NCBI GenBank assembly: GCA_938017975.1
Contig: CALIKQ010000026.1
Span: forward strand, 1 to 47,273
Direction of reading: 5' to 3'
From: an uncultured Pseudomonadales bacterium
Lineage (GTDB): Bacteria > Pseudomonadota > Gammaproteobacteria > Pseudomonadales > Azotimanducaceae
DNA: 47,273 nucleotides
Part shown: positions 35,071 to 43,377 of the stretch, one piece after another
How positions within the stretch are numbered: the first letter of the stretch is position 1
Layout of the letters: each line of letters starts with the position of its first letter
The notes under the pieces: model-generated
The model's input: the letters and a program-made list of their open reading frames with translations, nothing else
What the model was told of the DNA's origin: nothing
The model's database searches: none
Program-made: the position numbers and the translations under genes

Positions 35071-35137
35071 CGACCTTGGGTGATCTTGTCTTGAATCGTT
35101 TCTGAGAAATCGACTTGCCTGCTTTAGCGACCCGGAT

Positions 35138-35157
35138 CCTTAGGCCGCAGCCTAAGG
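35138..35157. terminator. Perfect hairpin between convergent genes
   Basis: CCTTAGGC (35138-35145), loop CGCA, GCCTAAGG (35150-35157): a perfect 8-bp stem. It has no T run on either strand, so it may be an RNA 3'-end stabiliser rather than an intrinsic terminator. Confidence 0.45.
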
Positions 35158-35219
35158 TCACCATAGCAGCAAAGCCAGATGGTCTCCGGCCCAAGTCATA
35201 GGGCACAGGACACTGGCGG

Positions 35220-36926
35220 CTAGAGAATCGAAGCTTCGAGTTCCGTATCCGCAAATTGCCAAGCGGCGTCGAAATGAACCTTAACTTTAGCCGCCTCAGC
35301 GGTTTTACCTTGTGCTTGCAAACTTTGCATTAATCCAAACATTGACCACCCATTGTGGCGATATTGCTTCAGATCAGCTCGATAAACGGTCTCGGCTTCG
35401 GAGGGCTTGCCCGCTTTAAGCAGCGCAGCGCCCAACGACTGACGAGTTGGGTAATACCAAAAAGGAGGCTCAGTGTAGGGTAGGGTATCTTGGGCTGCGA
35501 CAGCGCGTTCGAAATGCGGTACAGCGCCAGCATAATCTCCTTGCCGGTAAGCGATTTCGCCTTTTAAAAGATCAATCGCAATTCCCACCAGAAGGGAGCC
35601 AGGATAATCCCTTTTGTCGAGGAAGGTTACCGCGACATCGCCCTGCAGGGGTTCGAGGAGCGCGAGTTCAGCGAGAGCAGCCGCTCCCTCGCCGGTGGCC
35701 GCGAGCGCTACGCCACGAGCATATCGCCAGATCGCCTCAGCAAATTTAAATGCTTCAAAGGGTTGTGGTTCGCTGAGAATCGCCTGCCACTGACCGAATC
35801 GGACCATCGACAGCAAGGGAATTGTCCTAAAGAACTCGATGGTTGGGAACTGTTTCACTTGCTCGACGCGAACGTTATCAACAACGCGCTGAGCACTATC
35901 AAGGGAGACAGCTCGCTGGCCTTGCATCGTCGCGGATGACCATAAAAAGTGGATGTTATGGGGGTAGTAGAGCGCAGGATAGAAGCCCTGAGCGTTGCAT
36001 TGCGCAATATATGCTTCATCGACGGCAGCTGCCCGAATGTTTGCTTCTGCGGCATCGTTGTAGCGACCTACCCGATAGAAGATATGCGCTGGCATGTGCA
36101 CGAGGTGTCCAGCGCCAGGGACCAGGTCTGTCAGCCGATCGGCAACTGCCTCAGCTTTTTCAGGGGTTGATGAAGCTTCGAGCGCGTGAATATAAAGGTG
36201 CTGAGCGAGGGGATGATCGGGAGCACCTTCAAGCACACGTTCAAGATTGGCGATTACGACTTGGGTGGCGGGCTTTGCCTGAAGGTCATCGGACCAGTAG
36301 TTCCAAGGCATTGTGTTCATTAGCGCCTCAGCGTGAATGGCTGCTGCTGTCAAATCGTTGGGGTAAGCCTCGGTGACCTCGCCCATGGCTTTGGCCCAAG
36401 CCTCGTCTAAAGGTGCTCTCGGGGTGTCCGGGTCTCCGTTATATCGTTGCGCGAGTGCTTGGATGTAGGCTTGTTCTCGAAGACTTGCATTGGGTGCGAG
36501 CGCCAGGGCCTGACTGATTGCGCTAAAAGCAGCCTTGCGTTCGGCAGGGGACATAATCACTTTGCCCTTGCTGGTCACGTTGATATTTGGCCCTATCGCC
36601 AAAGCTTCACCCCAAAAACACATGCTACAGTCTGGATCGAGGGTTTGGGCAGCCTTGAAACTTCGAACGGACTCTGCATGATTGAATGCAAATGCCAGTA
36701 CCATTCCTTGGTCAAAATAGCGCTGAGCATCTGAATCTGACGTTGTAATGGGCATTGAAAATTCGCCCATGCCGTCAAAGAGCGGTGCACCAGCACGGGT
36801 GGCGAGGTCTTGTTGCCCTGATTCAGCAGTGATTAATCCTGCGTCTTTGATTTGGTCGCTTTGGCCGCATCCAATCAGCCCCAAACAGATCATCGCCGGG
36901 AGCAAACCTTGAGTAATGTGCCTCAT
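35220..36926 (-). CDS. Tetratricopeptide-repeat lipoprotein
   Basis: 568 residues. The lipoprotein signal has the lipobox 'LIGC' (Cys20). Helical TPR units follow, including 'QRYFDQGMVLAFAFNHAESVRSFKAAQTLDPDCSMCFWGEALAIGPNIN' (about 68-115), a block shared by an uncharacterised family whose members carry 'DPxCAMCYWGEA'. Further repeats run through to 'LGAALLKAGKPSEAETVYRADLKQYRHNGWSMFGLMQSLQAQGKTAEAAKV'. No enzymatic motif is seen. AAGGAGAA lies just before the ATG. The product should be attached to the membrane facing the periplasm and act as a scaffold. It is convergent with the oxidoreductase and far (426 bases) from the next gene. The function is unknown. Confidence 0.85.
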   Translation of the reverse strand: MRHITQGLLPAMICLGLIGCGQSDQIKDAGLITAESGQQDLATRAGAPLFDGMGEFSMPITTSDSDAQRYFDQGMVLAFAFNHAESVRSFKAAQTLDPDCSMCFWGEALAIGPNINVTSKGKVIMSPAERKAAFSAISQALALAPNASLREQAYIQALAQRYNGDPDTPRAPLDEAWAKAMGEVTEAYPNDLTAAAIHAEALMNTMPWNYWSDDLQAKPATQVVIANLERVLEGAPDHPLAQHLYIHALEASSTPEKAEAVADRLTDLVPGAGHLVHMPAHIFYRVGRYNDAAEANIRAAAVDEAYIAQCNAQGFYPALYYPHNIHFLWSSATMQGQRAVSLDSAQRVVDNVRVEQVKQFPTIEFFRTIPLLSMVRFGQWQAILSEPQPFEAFKFAEAIWRYARGVALAATGEGAAALAELALLEPLQGDVAVTFLDKRDYPGSLLVGIAIDLLKGEIAYRQGDYAGAVPHFERAVAAQDTLPYTEPPFWYYPTRQSLGAALLKAGKPSEAETVYRADLKQYRHNGWSMFGLMQSLQAQGKTAEAAKVKVHFDAAWQFADTELEASIL

Positions 36927-37352
36927 AATTTTCTCCTTAAGAGGTGTTGTTGGAAAACACCGCGCGGACCGATGCTGGTTGCATAATTGCTGGGTTTGCA
37001 GATCCAGTCAAGGCCAGGAGTATCTGGAGGTTTTTATCAATTGTTGGTCAAATTCTTGATGTACGGTCGATTGCCAAATGAACTCTTGGGCTCAAACTTA
37101 AGCAATCTAAATGGTTGGTAGATGCGCTGCCAGATGAACCAGACCACCGTAACTTTTTAGCAATGCTTGAGGTTCGATATCAGGTTAGTGGTTCTGCCGG
37201 TTGACAGTTGAACTGCTGGGGCAAGGGCTAACACCATGATCGTCTCTTAATCTTTGGGGCATGTCTGGTGATTGGAAAGACTGGCTTGAGAAGGCATCTT
37301 TCGAAGGGCGCCAAACATTGATTGTGCAGTGTGAGGCGTGCTCCGAGTTGCC
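36927..37352. other. Intergenic region without recognisable feature
   Basis: 426 bases between the start of the TPR lipoprotein gene and the 3' end of the SDR gene. A 31-residue open frame ends inside the SDR gene (37261-37356) but has a poorly placed ribosome site. There is no terminator, tRNA or repeat that I can support. Confidence 0.4.
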
Positions 37353-38123
37353 TTAGCGGGGTTTTGCGCCTCCACCAACCCGCAATATTTCACCGCTGAT
37401 CCAGCTGGCTGCATCGCTGGCGAGATAAACGCAAGCTGAGCCGATATCTTCGGGCGTCCCCAATCGCCCTAGAGGAATGTTCCATTCCTCCAAAAGCTCA
37501 TCGAGCTGATCGTCAGTCTTTTTAAGCGCGGTGAGCATGACTTCTGTCGGAATAGCCCCTGGCATAACGCCGTTGACTCTGATGTTTGGCGCGAGCTCGG
37601 CCGATAAGGTCCATGTTAGGGAGTTGACGCCGGCTTTCGACGCTCCGTAATGGCCGCTGCCTGGCACCGGGCCGGTGCCGGCACCGGAGGATATGTTAAT
37701 GATGCTGCCTTTCTTAATATGTTTGGCGGCGGTCATACAGCCATCAAAAACAGCCGTGAGGTTTAACGCGATCGTGCGATGCCACTCATCCCGTGGGAGC
37801 GTTGTCATTGGTTGTCGTAGGGTCGAGCCGCCCGCATTATTAACCCAAATATGTAAGTCGTGGAAGGCGTCTTTAGCCGCTTGCGCTAAAGTTTCGAGGG
37901 CATCTGGGTCTGTGACATCTGTGGTTACTGCGATCGCCTGACCACCGGAATTGCAGATTTCGGCCGCCACTGCCTCGATCTCATGGGTTCGTCGGGCTGC
38001 GAGTACAACTTTTGCACCGGCCCCGGCAAAATCGCGGGCGATTCCGGCTCCGATCCCTCGGCCAGCGCCGGTGATGACGGCGACTTTGTCGGAAAGGGAA
38101 AAACGTTCAAAAATTTCGTTCAT
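37353..38123 (-). CDS. Short-chain dehydrogenase/reductase
   Basis: 256 residues, classical SDR. The cofactor motif TGAGRGIG lies at 18-25. 'WVNNAGG' (93-99) and the catalytic Ser145/146, Tyr159 and Lys163 (YGASK) are intact. The C-terminal 'GEILRVGGGAKPR' is also typical. Resembles 3-oxoacyl-ACP reductase, gluconate-5-dehydrogenase and 7-alpha-hydroxysteroid dehydrogenase types. 'LAARRTHEIEAV', with Arg after the second strand, suggests NADPH. Substrate not determined; hydroxyacyl or hydroxysteroid substrates fit the CoA-rich neighbourhood. It is divergent, 60 bases apart, from the phosphotransferase gene at 38184, so the two may share a control region. Confidence 0.92.
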   Translation of the reverse strand: MNEIFERFSLSDKVAVITGAGRGIGAGIARDFAGAGAKVVLAARRTHEIEAVAAEICNSGGQAIAVTTDVTDPDALETLAQAAKDAFHDLHIWVNNAGGSTLRQPMTTLPRDEWHRTIALNLTAVFDGCMTAAKHIKKGSIINISSGAGTGPVPGSGHYGASKAGVNSLTWTLSAELAPNIRVNGVMPGAIPTEVMLTALKKTDDQLDELLEEWNIPLGRLGTPEDIGSACVYLASDAASWISGEILRVGGGAKPR

Positions 38124-38183
38124 TTCGTCAGGCCTTGGGTTCGGTTATTATCGAGCTATTAAAGCATAGATTACGGAGTCGTT

Positions 38184-39254
38184 ATGACCATTGCCTTGCA
38201 ACATGCCGGAGAATTTACTGCCGAGCTTGCGAATGAACTCCTGTCAGATGCATTGGGCGAGGAAATTGTAGCCTGCAGTGTTGCGCCCCTGGGTGAGGGT
38301 GTGGGCTTAATGTCCGCGATTGCTCGGGCTCAGCTGACTCTGGCCTCGGGCAAGCGAACGTCGGTTGTTGTGAAAGTGATTGCACAAACTGAAAATGTCG
38401 GAATTTCCAAGCAGCTGAATTTCTACGCCAATGAAATTAATTTTTATCGCTTCCTCGCGGATCAGTGTCCGATCAAGAGCCCGCGCTGTTTATTCGCTGA
38501 CATCGATTCAGACACCCAAGATTTTTTGTTGGTCTTAGAGGATTTGGGTGCAGCCGCGGCGGGTGATCAGCTCAAGGGTTGTGACGAGAGCTTGATGCTG
38601 AAGAGTTTTGAAAATGCAGGTCGTTTGCATGGTCGATTTTGGGGTGAAACCGAGCAATTTCCGTGGCTCATTCCCCAAAGCGTGCCCGAAATTAATCAAT
38701 TCCGACAGGACGCTATCTATCGACCGGGCGTGGCGCCAACCATCGAAAATTTTTCAGAGTATTTCACGGGTAATTTAGCAGAGGTGGTCACTCGCATTGG
38801 AGAGCAGTTTACATCGCTCTTTGAGCGGGCAATGTCCGGTCCTGAAACCGTGATCCATGGGGATTATAGAATCGACAACATGTTATTGCCGGAAGTTGAC
38901 GGCGAGGTAGAGATTGTTGGGGTGGATTGGCAGAATACGACCCGAGGGTGTGGTCCGCATGACATTGCTTATTTTAGTGGGCAGAGCTGCGGCATGGAAA
39001 TGCGTGGTGATATTGAAATGGCTGCGCTCCGGCGGTACTACGATGTGCTAAAAGATGAAGGCGTTAAGGATTTTAGTTTTGACGAATGCGTGGATTATTA
39101 CCGTCTCAACCTAATGATTACGATGATCACGCCGATCGCAATTTGTGGAACGTTAGACCCTGGTAATGAGCGAGGCGTCGAATTGGGTCGCATTATTTTA
39201 GAGCGATCTTTGAGCGCGCTGAGTTCAATGCAGTGCGCAGATCTGTTGCACTGA
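38184..39254 (+). CDS. Ecdysteroid-kinase-like / aminoglycoside-phosphotransferase-family protein
   Basis: 356 residues with a kinase-like phosphotransferase fold. The catalytic loop is 'TVIHGDYRIDNMLL' (Asp and Asn of H-G-D-x-R-x-D-N). The metal-binding Asp is in 'IVGVDWQNTTRGCGPHDIAYF'. Upstream 'SVVVKVIAQTE' holds the ATP-binding Lys, and 'FYRFLAD' precedes a helical core. It best matches the EcKinase/DUF1679 branch, which in animals phosphorylates steroid hydroxyls. Bacterial members are uncharacterised and often lie next to lipid catabolic genes. GGAG precedes the ATG. It lies 60 bases from the divergent SDR and upstream of the beta-helix gene, with a weak hairpin in between. A role in activating a hydroxylated hydrophobic substrate is a guess. 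Confidence 0.8.
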   Translation: MTIALQHAGEFTAELANELLSDALGEEIVACSVAPLGEGVGLMSAIARAQLTLASGKRTSVVVKVIAQTENVGISKQLNFYANEINFYRFLADQCPIKSPRCLFADIDSDTQDFLLVLEDLGAAAAGDQLKGCDESLMLKSFENAGRLHGRFWGETEQFPWLIPQSVPEINQFRQDAIYRPGVAPTIENFSEYFTGNLAEVVTRIGEQFTSLFERAMSGPETVIHGDYRIDNMLLPEVDGEVEIVGVDWQNTTRGCGPHDIAYFSGQSCGMEMRGDIEMAALRRYYDVLKDEGVKDFSFDECVDYYRLNLMITMITPIAICGTLDPGNERGVELGRIILERSLSALSSMQCADLLH

Positions 39255-39256
39255 GA

Positions 39257-39282
39257 CCTGCAAAAAACGGCAGGGCATTTTT
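39257..39282 (+). terminator. Weak hairpin after the phosphotransferase gene
   Basis: CCTGC (39257-39261) pairs with GCAGG (39270-39274), followed by GCATTTTT. The stem is short, so termination is probably partial. Confidence 0.4.
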
Positions 39283-39335
39283 CCGACCAATCACAAATCC
39301 GCGTAAGATAATCGATCAATAGAGGACCGAGCGAC

Positions 39336-40625
39336 ATGACAATGCAGGCGAGACAAAACCGCACCCAGAGCACCCACATCTCAGCGCCCTCGATGATGCT
39401 AATTCTTTCGGCAATTCTTTTTCTTGGCGGCTGCGGCGAATCGGAAAAAGTTCCTGTAGCTGATGCGCCGGAAAGCCCCGCAGTGATGGACTTTGAATCT
39501 CAATTGCAGCTGAAGCTGCTCGAAGCAAAGCCCGGCGATGTTATTGAGATTCCAAGCGGCACCTTCTCTTTTTCTCGGGGTCTCTCCCTCTCGGTGGATG
39601 GTGTCACCATCAGGGGGGCGGGGATGGATGAGACTATTTTAAGTTTTAAAGATCAGCTGGTTGGCGCAGAGGGTCTTTTGGTCACCGCCAACGATTTTGT
39701 GATTGAAGATCTCGCGATTGAGGATGCCAAAGGGGATGCCCTTAAGATCAATGAAGCGAAAAATGTGGTGATTCGGCGAGTACGCACAGAGTGGACAGGC
39801 GGCCCTAAAACAGACAATGGGGCCTACGGGATTTACCCCGTCCAAACCGAAAATACGCTGATTGATGAGGTGGTTGCGATTGGCGCATCGGATGCGGGAA
39901 TCTATGTGGGTCAGTCTAAAAATGTAGTTGTGCGTAACAGTCGGGCGGAGTTCAACGTTGCGGGTATCGAAATTGAAAATACGTTGGACGCCGATGTTTT
40001 CGATAACATCGCCGTGAATAACACCGGCGGTATCTTGGTGTTCAATATGCCCAATCTGCCTCAGGAAGGGGCGCGAACGAGGGTTTTTAGAAATCAGGTC
40101 AGAGGCAATAATACAGCCAACTTTGCTGCACCTGGGGGTGCGGTGGCAGGCGTGCCTGCGGGATCTGGGATCGTGATTAACGCTAATGATGCTGTAGAGA
40201 TTTTTGATAACGATCTCTCGGACAATGATACGGCTCACATCATTATCTCTAGCGTGTTCTCCACCAATTATGCGGCTCGGGAGACCGCGGCGGCATTTGA
40301 CCCGTACCCAGAGACGATCTTTATTCATGGTAATCGGTATGGCCCTGGCGGCGGCTCGCCTGACACCCTTGAACTGAAGGCCCTAAAACTGGCCATGTTT
40401 GGACTGACTGGATCTTTCCCTCATGTCATTTGGGACGGTTTTTTTAACCAAGAGAAAGCGGTGAATGGAAGGATGCCGCCCGAACTGAACTTTTGCATTG
40501 CCAATGAACCAGAGACTGAGCTGCTGAACGTTGATGGTCCGGGTGGTTATGGCAACCCTAGTTTAGAGAAGGCAGCATTTGACTGTCGGCATGCTTCATT
40601 GCCACCGGTTGTTCTAGCGCTCTAA
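39336..40625 (+). CDS. Parallel beta-helix lipoprotein (TIGR03805-type)
   Basis: 429 residues. Lipoprotein signal with lipobox 'LGGC' (Cys33). The mature chain is a right-handed beta helix. It begins 'LQLKLLEAKPGDVIEIPSGTFSFSRGLSLSVDGVTIRGAGMDETILSF' (about 60-105), typical of carbohydrate-binding or pectate-lyase-like helices. Short coils follow with Asn ladders, such as 'KNVVVRNSRAEFNVAGIEIENTLDADVFDN' and 'VEIFDNDLSDND'. The pattern fits the two-copy beta-helix family TIGR03805. The gene ends 34 bases before a diheme cytochrome of the SO2930/HNE_0200 type, and those two families are known to occur together in genomes. The function is uncharacterised; it could bind or cleave a polysaccharide. 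GAGGA lies nine bases before the ATG. Confidence 0.85.
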   Translation: MTMQARQNRTQSTHISAPSMMLILSAILFLGGCGESEKVPVADAPESPAVMDFESQLQLKLLEAKPGDVIEIPSGTFSFSRGLSLSVDGVTIRGAGMDETILSFKDQLVGAEGLLVTANDFVIEDLAIEDAKGDALKINEAKNVVIRRVRTEWTGGPKTDNGAYGIYPVQTENTLIDEVVAIGASDAGIYVGQSKNVVVRNSRAEFNVAGIEIENTLDADVFDNIAVNNTGGILVFNMPNLPQEGARTRVFRNQVRGNNTANFAAPGGAVAGVPAGSGIVINANDAVEIFDNDLSDNDTAHIIISSVFSTNYAARETAAAFDPYPETIFIHGNRYGPGGGSPDTLELKALKLAMFGLTGSFPHVIWDGFFNQEKAVNGRMPPELNFCIANEPETELLNVDGPGGYGNPSLEKAAFDCRHASLPPVVLAL

Positions 40626-40659
40626 GAGCGTGCACCCAAGTCAAAAGGCCACCGATAAA

Positions 40660-42051
40660 ATGTCACTTTTAGGTTCTCGCGTTGTCGTGGGTCGCCGCAG
40701 CCAGCGGATACGGGAGCGTTCACTGCTGTACGGTTTTGGCAGCCGCTTGATCCACGGTTTTGGCATCAAATGCCCGGCCTCTTGGTCAAGACGATTAAGA
40801 ACTTTGCAAGTTAATTTAACAGGCTGCATCGCAATCATTTTGGGGCTTGGGCTCATTGGGTGCGCCCAGCCCAATGACTTCATCGTTCAGTATTTTGAGG
40901 TAAACAATCCCAGTCGGTTGTCCGAGTGGGGCGTGCTCAAAAACACGGACGGCACCTTGTCCTTGGGTCGAGGTACTAAGGTCTATCACCTTGCGAGCCC
41001 TTTGTTCAGCGATTATGCCGGCAAACTTCGAACATTGAGTTTGCCTGAAGGCGAGACGGTCAAGCTTGATTCTGAAACCGGTCGCTTCATCTATCCGGTG
41101 GGTACTGTGATTACAAAGAGCTTTTACTATCGCCGAGCCGGGGACAGCGATAGAGCAGATTATCGATTTGTCAGAACGGCAGGAACCCACGACCTGAATG
41201 CCCTGAATTTAAACCTTGATCAGATGACTCTGTTAGAAACGAGAATTCTGGTGAAGCGTGCATCGGGTTGGGCAGCTTTGCCGTACGTCTGGGATGAAAT
41301 GCAGACTGATGCGATCCTCAGCCCCACCGGCGCTTTGGTCAGGGCGAAACTCGAGAATGCCGGAGACAGTGAGGCTTTTGCTTATGTGGTGCCAAATACA
41401 AATCAGTGTGCAGGCTGCCATACGCTTGATCAAAGTCATAAGGCAATGCTGCCGATTGGGCCACATCCAAAACATCTCGTGCGGGGGCAGCCTGAATCGG
41501 ATCAGTTAGCGTCATGGGTGAGTTTAGGTCAGCTGAGTCAGATCGACTATGCCGCTGCGTCCCAATTGGACGTGCATCAAAATTGGCAGAATCCCTCGGT
41601 TAGCCAGTCTGAACGTGTGCTGGCGTACCTTGATATCAACTGTGGACATTGTCACAGTCCAACAGGTCCAGCAGATACCTCGGGGCTTTTTCTCAATTTC
41701 GGGACTGTTGATCCTATTCGGTGGGGGGTCTGCAAAGCCCCCATTGCCGCAGGCCAAGGAACTGGTGGTGCTCAGTTTGGTATCGTGCCTGGGGATCCTG
41801 ATGCGTCTATTATGAGTTATCGATTGAGCTCGGTGGACCCTGGCGCGATGATGCCTGAACTTGGCCGAAGTCTGGTGCATGAGGAGGGCCTGGCGCTGGT
41901 TCGATCCTGGATCGCTGCAATGCCCGGAGACTGTGACCTCGATGAGCCCGAGCCGCCAACAACCTTGGCGTTGATCAAGCACGAGCATACGGGGGCACAC
42001 ACTGGATCTTTGAGAAGCGAGCCCCTCGGTTTCGGCGTGTTTCTGCAATGA
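40660..42051 (+). CDS. SO2930-type diheme c-type cytochrome, predicted lipoprotein (TIGR03806)
   Basis: About 463 residues from the ATG at 40660; a GTG at 40630 would add ten. Both heme motifs are clear, CAGCH and CGHCH (residues 250 and 328 from the ATG), with a possible distal Met in 'GAMMPELGRSL'. The chain matches the HNE_0200/SO2930 family ('SEWGVLKNTDGTL', 'YHLASPLFSDYAGKLRTLSLPEG', 'NINCGHCHSPTGPADTSGLF' except for small changes). A lipobox 'LIGC' occurs only about 65 residues in, after a basic segment, so the true start may be a later non-ATG codon and translation could be coupled to the beta-helix gene. The partner gene ends just upstream. The protein is presumably periplasm-facing and may pass electrons from an oxidation linked to the beta-helix protein. 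That is inference. Confidence 0.85.
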   Translation: MSLLGSRVVVGRRSQRIRERSLLYGFGSRLIHGFGIKCPASWSRRLRTLQVNLTGCIAIILGLGLIGCAQPNDFIVQYFEVNNPSRLSEWGVLKNTDGTLSLGRGTKVYHLASPLFSDYAGKLRTLSLPEGETVKLDSETGRFIYPVGTVITKSFYYRRAGDSDRADYRFVRTAGTHDLNALNLNLDQMTLLETRILVKRASGWAALPYVWDEMQTDAILSPTGALVRAKLENAGDSEAFAYVVPNTNQCAGCHTLDQSHKAMLPIGPHPKHLVRGQPESDQLASWVSLGQLSQIDYAAASQLDVHQNWQNPSVSQSERVLAYLDINCGHCHSPTGPADTSGLFLNFGTVDPIRWGVCKAPIAAGQGTGGAQFGIVPGDPDASIMSYRLSSVDPGAMMPELGRSLVHEEGLALVRSWIAAMPGDCDLDEPEPPTTLALIKHEHTGAHTGSLRSEPLGFGVFLQ

Positions 42052-42270
42052 TATCTTGATGGTCTGAAAACAATTCGCCGCGAAACGGAGTTGGCAGGTG
42101 GGGTAGTGCCCCAATGCGACGATTGTTTGTGCGCCTCGGGTTGAAAGCTCAAAAGAGCATTCGGCAAGCCTAGCAATGATTGTTTTCTTTCAAGGTTCTC
42201 GAGTGAGGGTTTGGGCGAAGATTCCAACCTAAAATATTAGGCGAATTGAGCATGTAAAAAAGGAGACGTT
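42052..42270. other. Intergenic stretch before the methionine operon leader
   Basis: No coding frame of merit. A well-formed AAGGAG at 42260-42265 is not followed by a usable start codon at proper distance (a TTG three bases further gives a 34-codon frame of doubtful meaning). No terminator is seen directly after the cytochrome. Confidence 0.4.
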
Positions 42271-42406
42271 GGCTCTTGGCGCGTGGCATAATCTCGCCCC
42301 CGGAAGGGCGGCAAGAAACCAAGGGCCTCTTGTCGAAAGACACTTATTAAAACAAAGAAAAAGGGATAGTTGATCTTAATTTTAAGAAGTTCTGCGGACT
42401 TAGATC
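42271..42406 (+). ncRNA. Candidate structured leader RNA upstream of the methionine genes
   Basis: A 9-bp stem closes GGCTCTTGG (42271-42279) with CCAAGGGCC (42319-42327). Inside it CGCCC (42295-42299) pairs with GGGCG (42306-42310) around CCGGAA. Just downstream TGTC-GAAA-GACA (42331-42342) forms a GNRA hairpin. Then GATCT (42372-42376) pairs with AGATC (42402-42406) enclosing AAGTTC-TGC-GGACTT. The start codon follows at 42435. The layout resembles a ligand-responsive leader, and the downstream genes use homocysteine. It matches no SAM or SAH riboswitch consensus that I know. An alternative is that CATAAT at 42287-42292 with TG before it is a promoter; in that case the first stem would not be transcribed in full. 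I give moderate support only. Confidence 0.4.
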
Positions 42407-42434
42407 AGCATGTCGTATGAAGAGGGTATCGGTC

Positions 42435-43319
42435 ATGGTAACAATTTTAGATGGCGGTATGGGCGGTGAAATTCAAAAACGAATGGACGGCGCCGGTAAG
42501 GGGTTGTGGAGTGCGAAGGCCTTGATGGAAGAGCCTGAAATCGTTGTCGGTTTGCATCAAGAGTATATCGAGGCAGGTGCCCGGATGATCATCACGAACA
42601 CGTACTCTACTGTACCGAGTTATTTAGCGAAGGCAGGTCTAGAGCAGGATTTCGAGCGCTTCACAGCACTTGGGGCTGAGCTCGCCAGAGAAGCCGTAAA
42701 TCGAAGTCAGGAAAATGTTCAAGTTGCAGGGTCCTTGCCGCCTTTGTCGGAGAGTTATCGCCCAGACTTGGTGCCAGATGAGCTAGAAGCAACGCCGATT
42801 TATGCTGCATTAGTCCAAGCTTTAGAGCCCTATGTTGATCTTTATCTCTGCGAGACGATGTCGACTGCCGATGAAGCATTTCATGCGGCCAGTCAAGCCA
42901 AGCAATTAGGCGGCGGTAAGCCCGTCTATGTGGCTTGGACCTTAGATGAGGAACCGGGGAAGGGCTTGCGCAGCGGTGAATCGGTAGTCGCTGCCTATGA
43001 GCGCGTTGCGCCGCTGGGAGTCGACGGCTATCTGTTTAATTGCACGACGCCTGAGGCTGCCATTGCGGCAATCAAAACCTTGAGTTCGGTGACTGACAAA
43101 CCGTTGGGTTGTTACGTCAACAGGATCAAAGCAGTGCCGGAGGGCTGGACACTCGATAATGAAAGAACGAACGTTCGTCGCACAGATCTCACGCAAGACT
43201 ATTTTGTTGAACTATCAATGCAGGCGATTGACGCGGGCGCATCGATCATTGGTGGCTGTTGCGGCATTGGCCCTGACGACATTCGCGCGTTTTCCGAAGC
43301 GGTATCCCACGGCGCCTAA
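42435..43319 (+). CDS. Homocysteine S-methyltransferase family protein
   Basis: 294 residues. The beta/alpha-barrel has the zinc-thiol Cys ligands Cys203 in 'FNCTTPEA' and Cys275/Cys276 in 'GGCCGIGPDDI', all conserved. The opening 'ILDGGMGGEIQKR' is the family start. It would transfer a methyl group to homocysteine to make methionine from a donor such as S-methylmethionine, betaine or possibly a sulfonium such as DMSP; the donor cannot be read. The ATG at 42435 is preceded by GAGGG at nine bases; an ATG at 42417 has no ribosome site. It is the first gene of the run toward MetY and the hydrolase (58 bases to the next start). It follows the structured leader described above. Confidence 0.9.
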   Translation: MVTILDGGMGGEIQKRMDGAGKGLWSAKALMEEPEIVVGLHQEYIEAGARMIITNTYSTVPSYLAKAGLEQDFERFTALGAELAREAVNRSQENVQVAGSLPPLSESYRPDLVPDELEATPIYAALVQALEPYVDLYLCETMSTADEAFHAASQAKQLGGGKPVYVAWTLDEEPGKGLRSGESVVAAYERVAPLGVDGYLFNCTTPEAAIAAIKTLSSVTDKPLGCYVNRIKAVPEGWTLDNERTNVRRTDLTQDYFVELSMQAIDAGASIIGGCCGIGPDDIRAFSEAVSHGA

Positions 43320-43377
43320 ATCATGACACTTGCCGCTCGCTCCATGCGGGCTCTGATCAGCTTAGAAAGGAGCTTTT

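Noticed and set aside
37165-37190. T-arm-like sequence GGTTCGATATC
   Set aside because: No acceptor stem, D-arm or anticodon arm can be formed around it, so it is not a tRNA.
37261-37356. 31-residue open frame before the SDR gene end
   Set aside because: The G-rich stretch sits only one base before the ATG, and it overlaps the SDR gene; no homology recognised.
42269-42373. 34-codon frame from TTG behind AAGGAG in the leader
   Set aside because: The spacing between AAGGAG and TTG is only three bases, and the peptide has no Met/Cys-rich control region as expected of a leader peptide.
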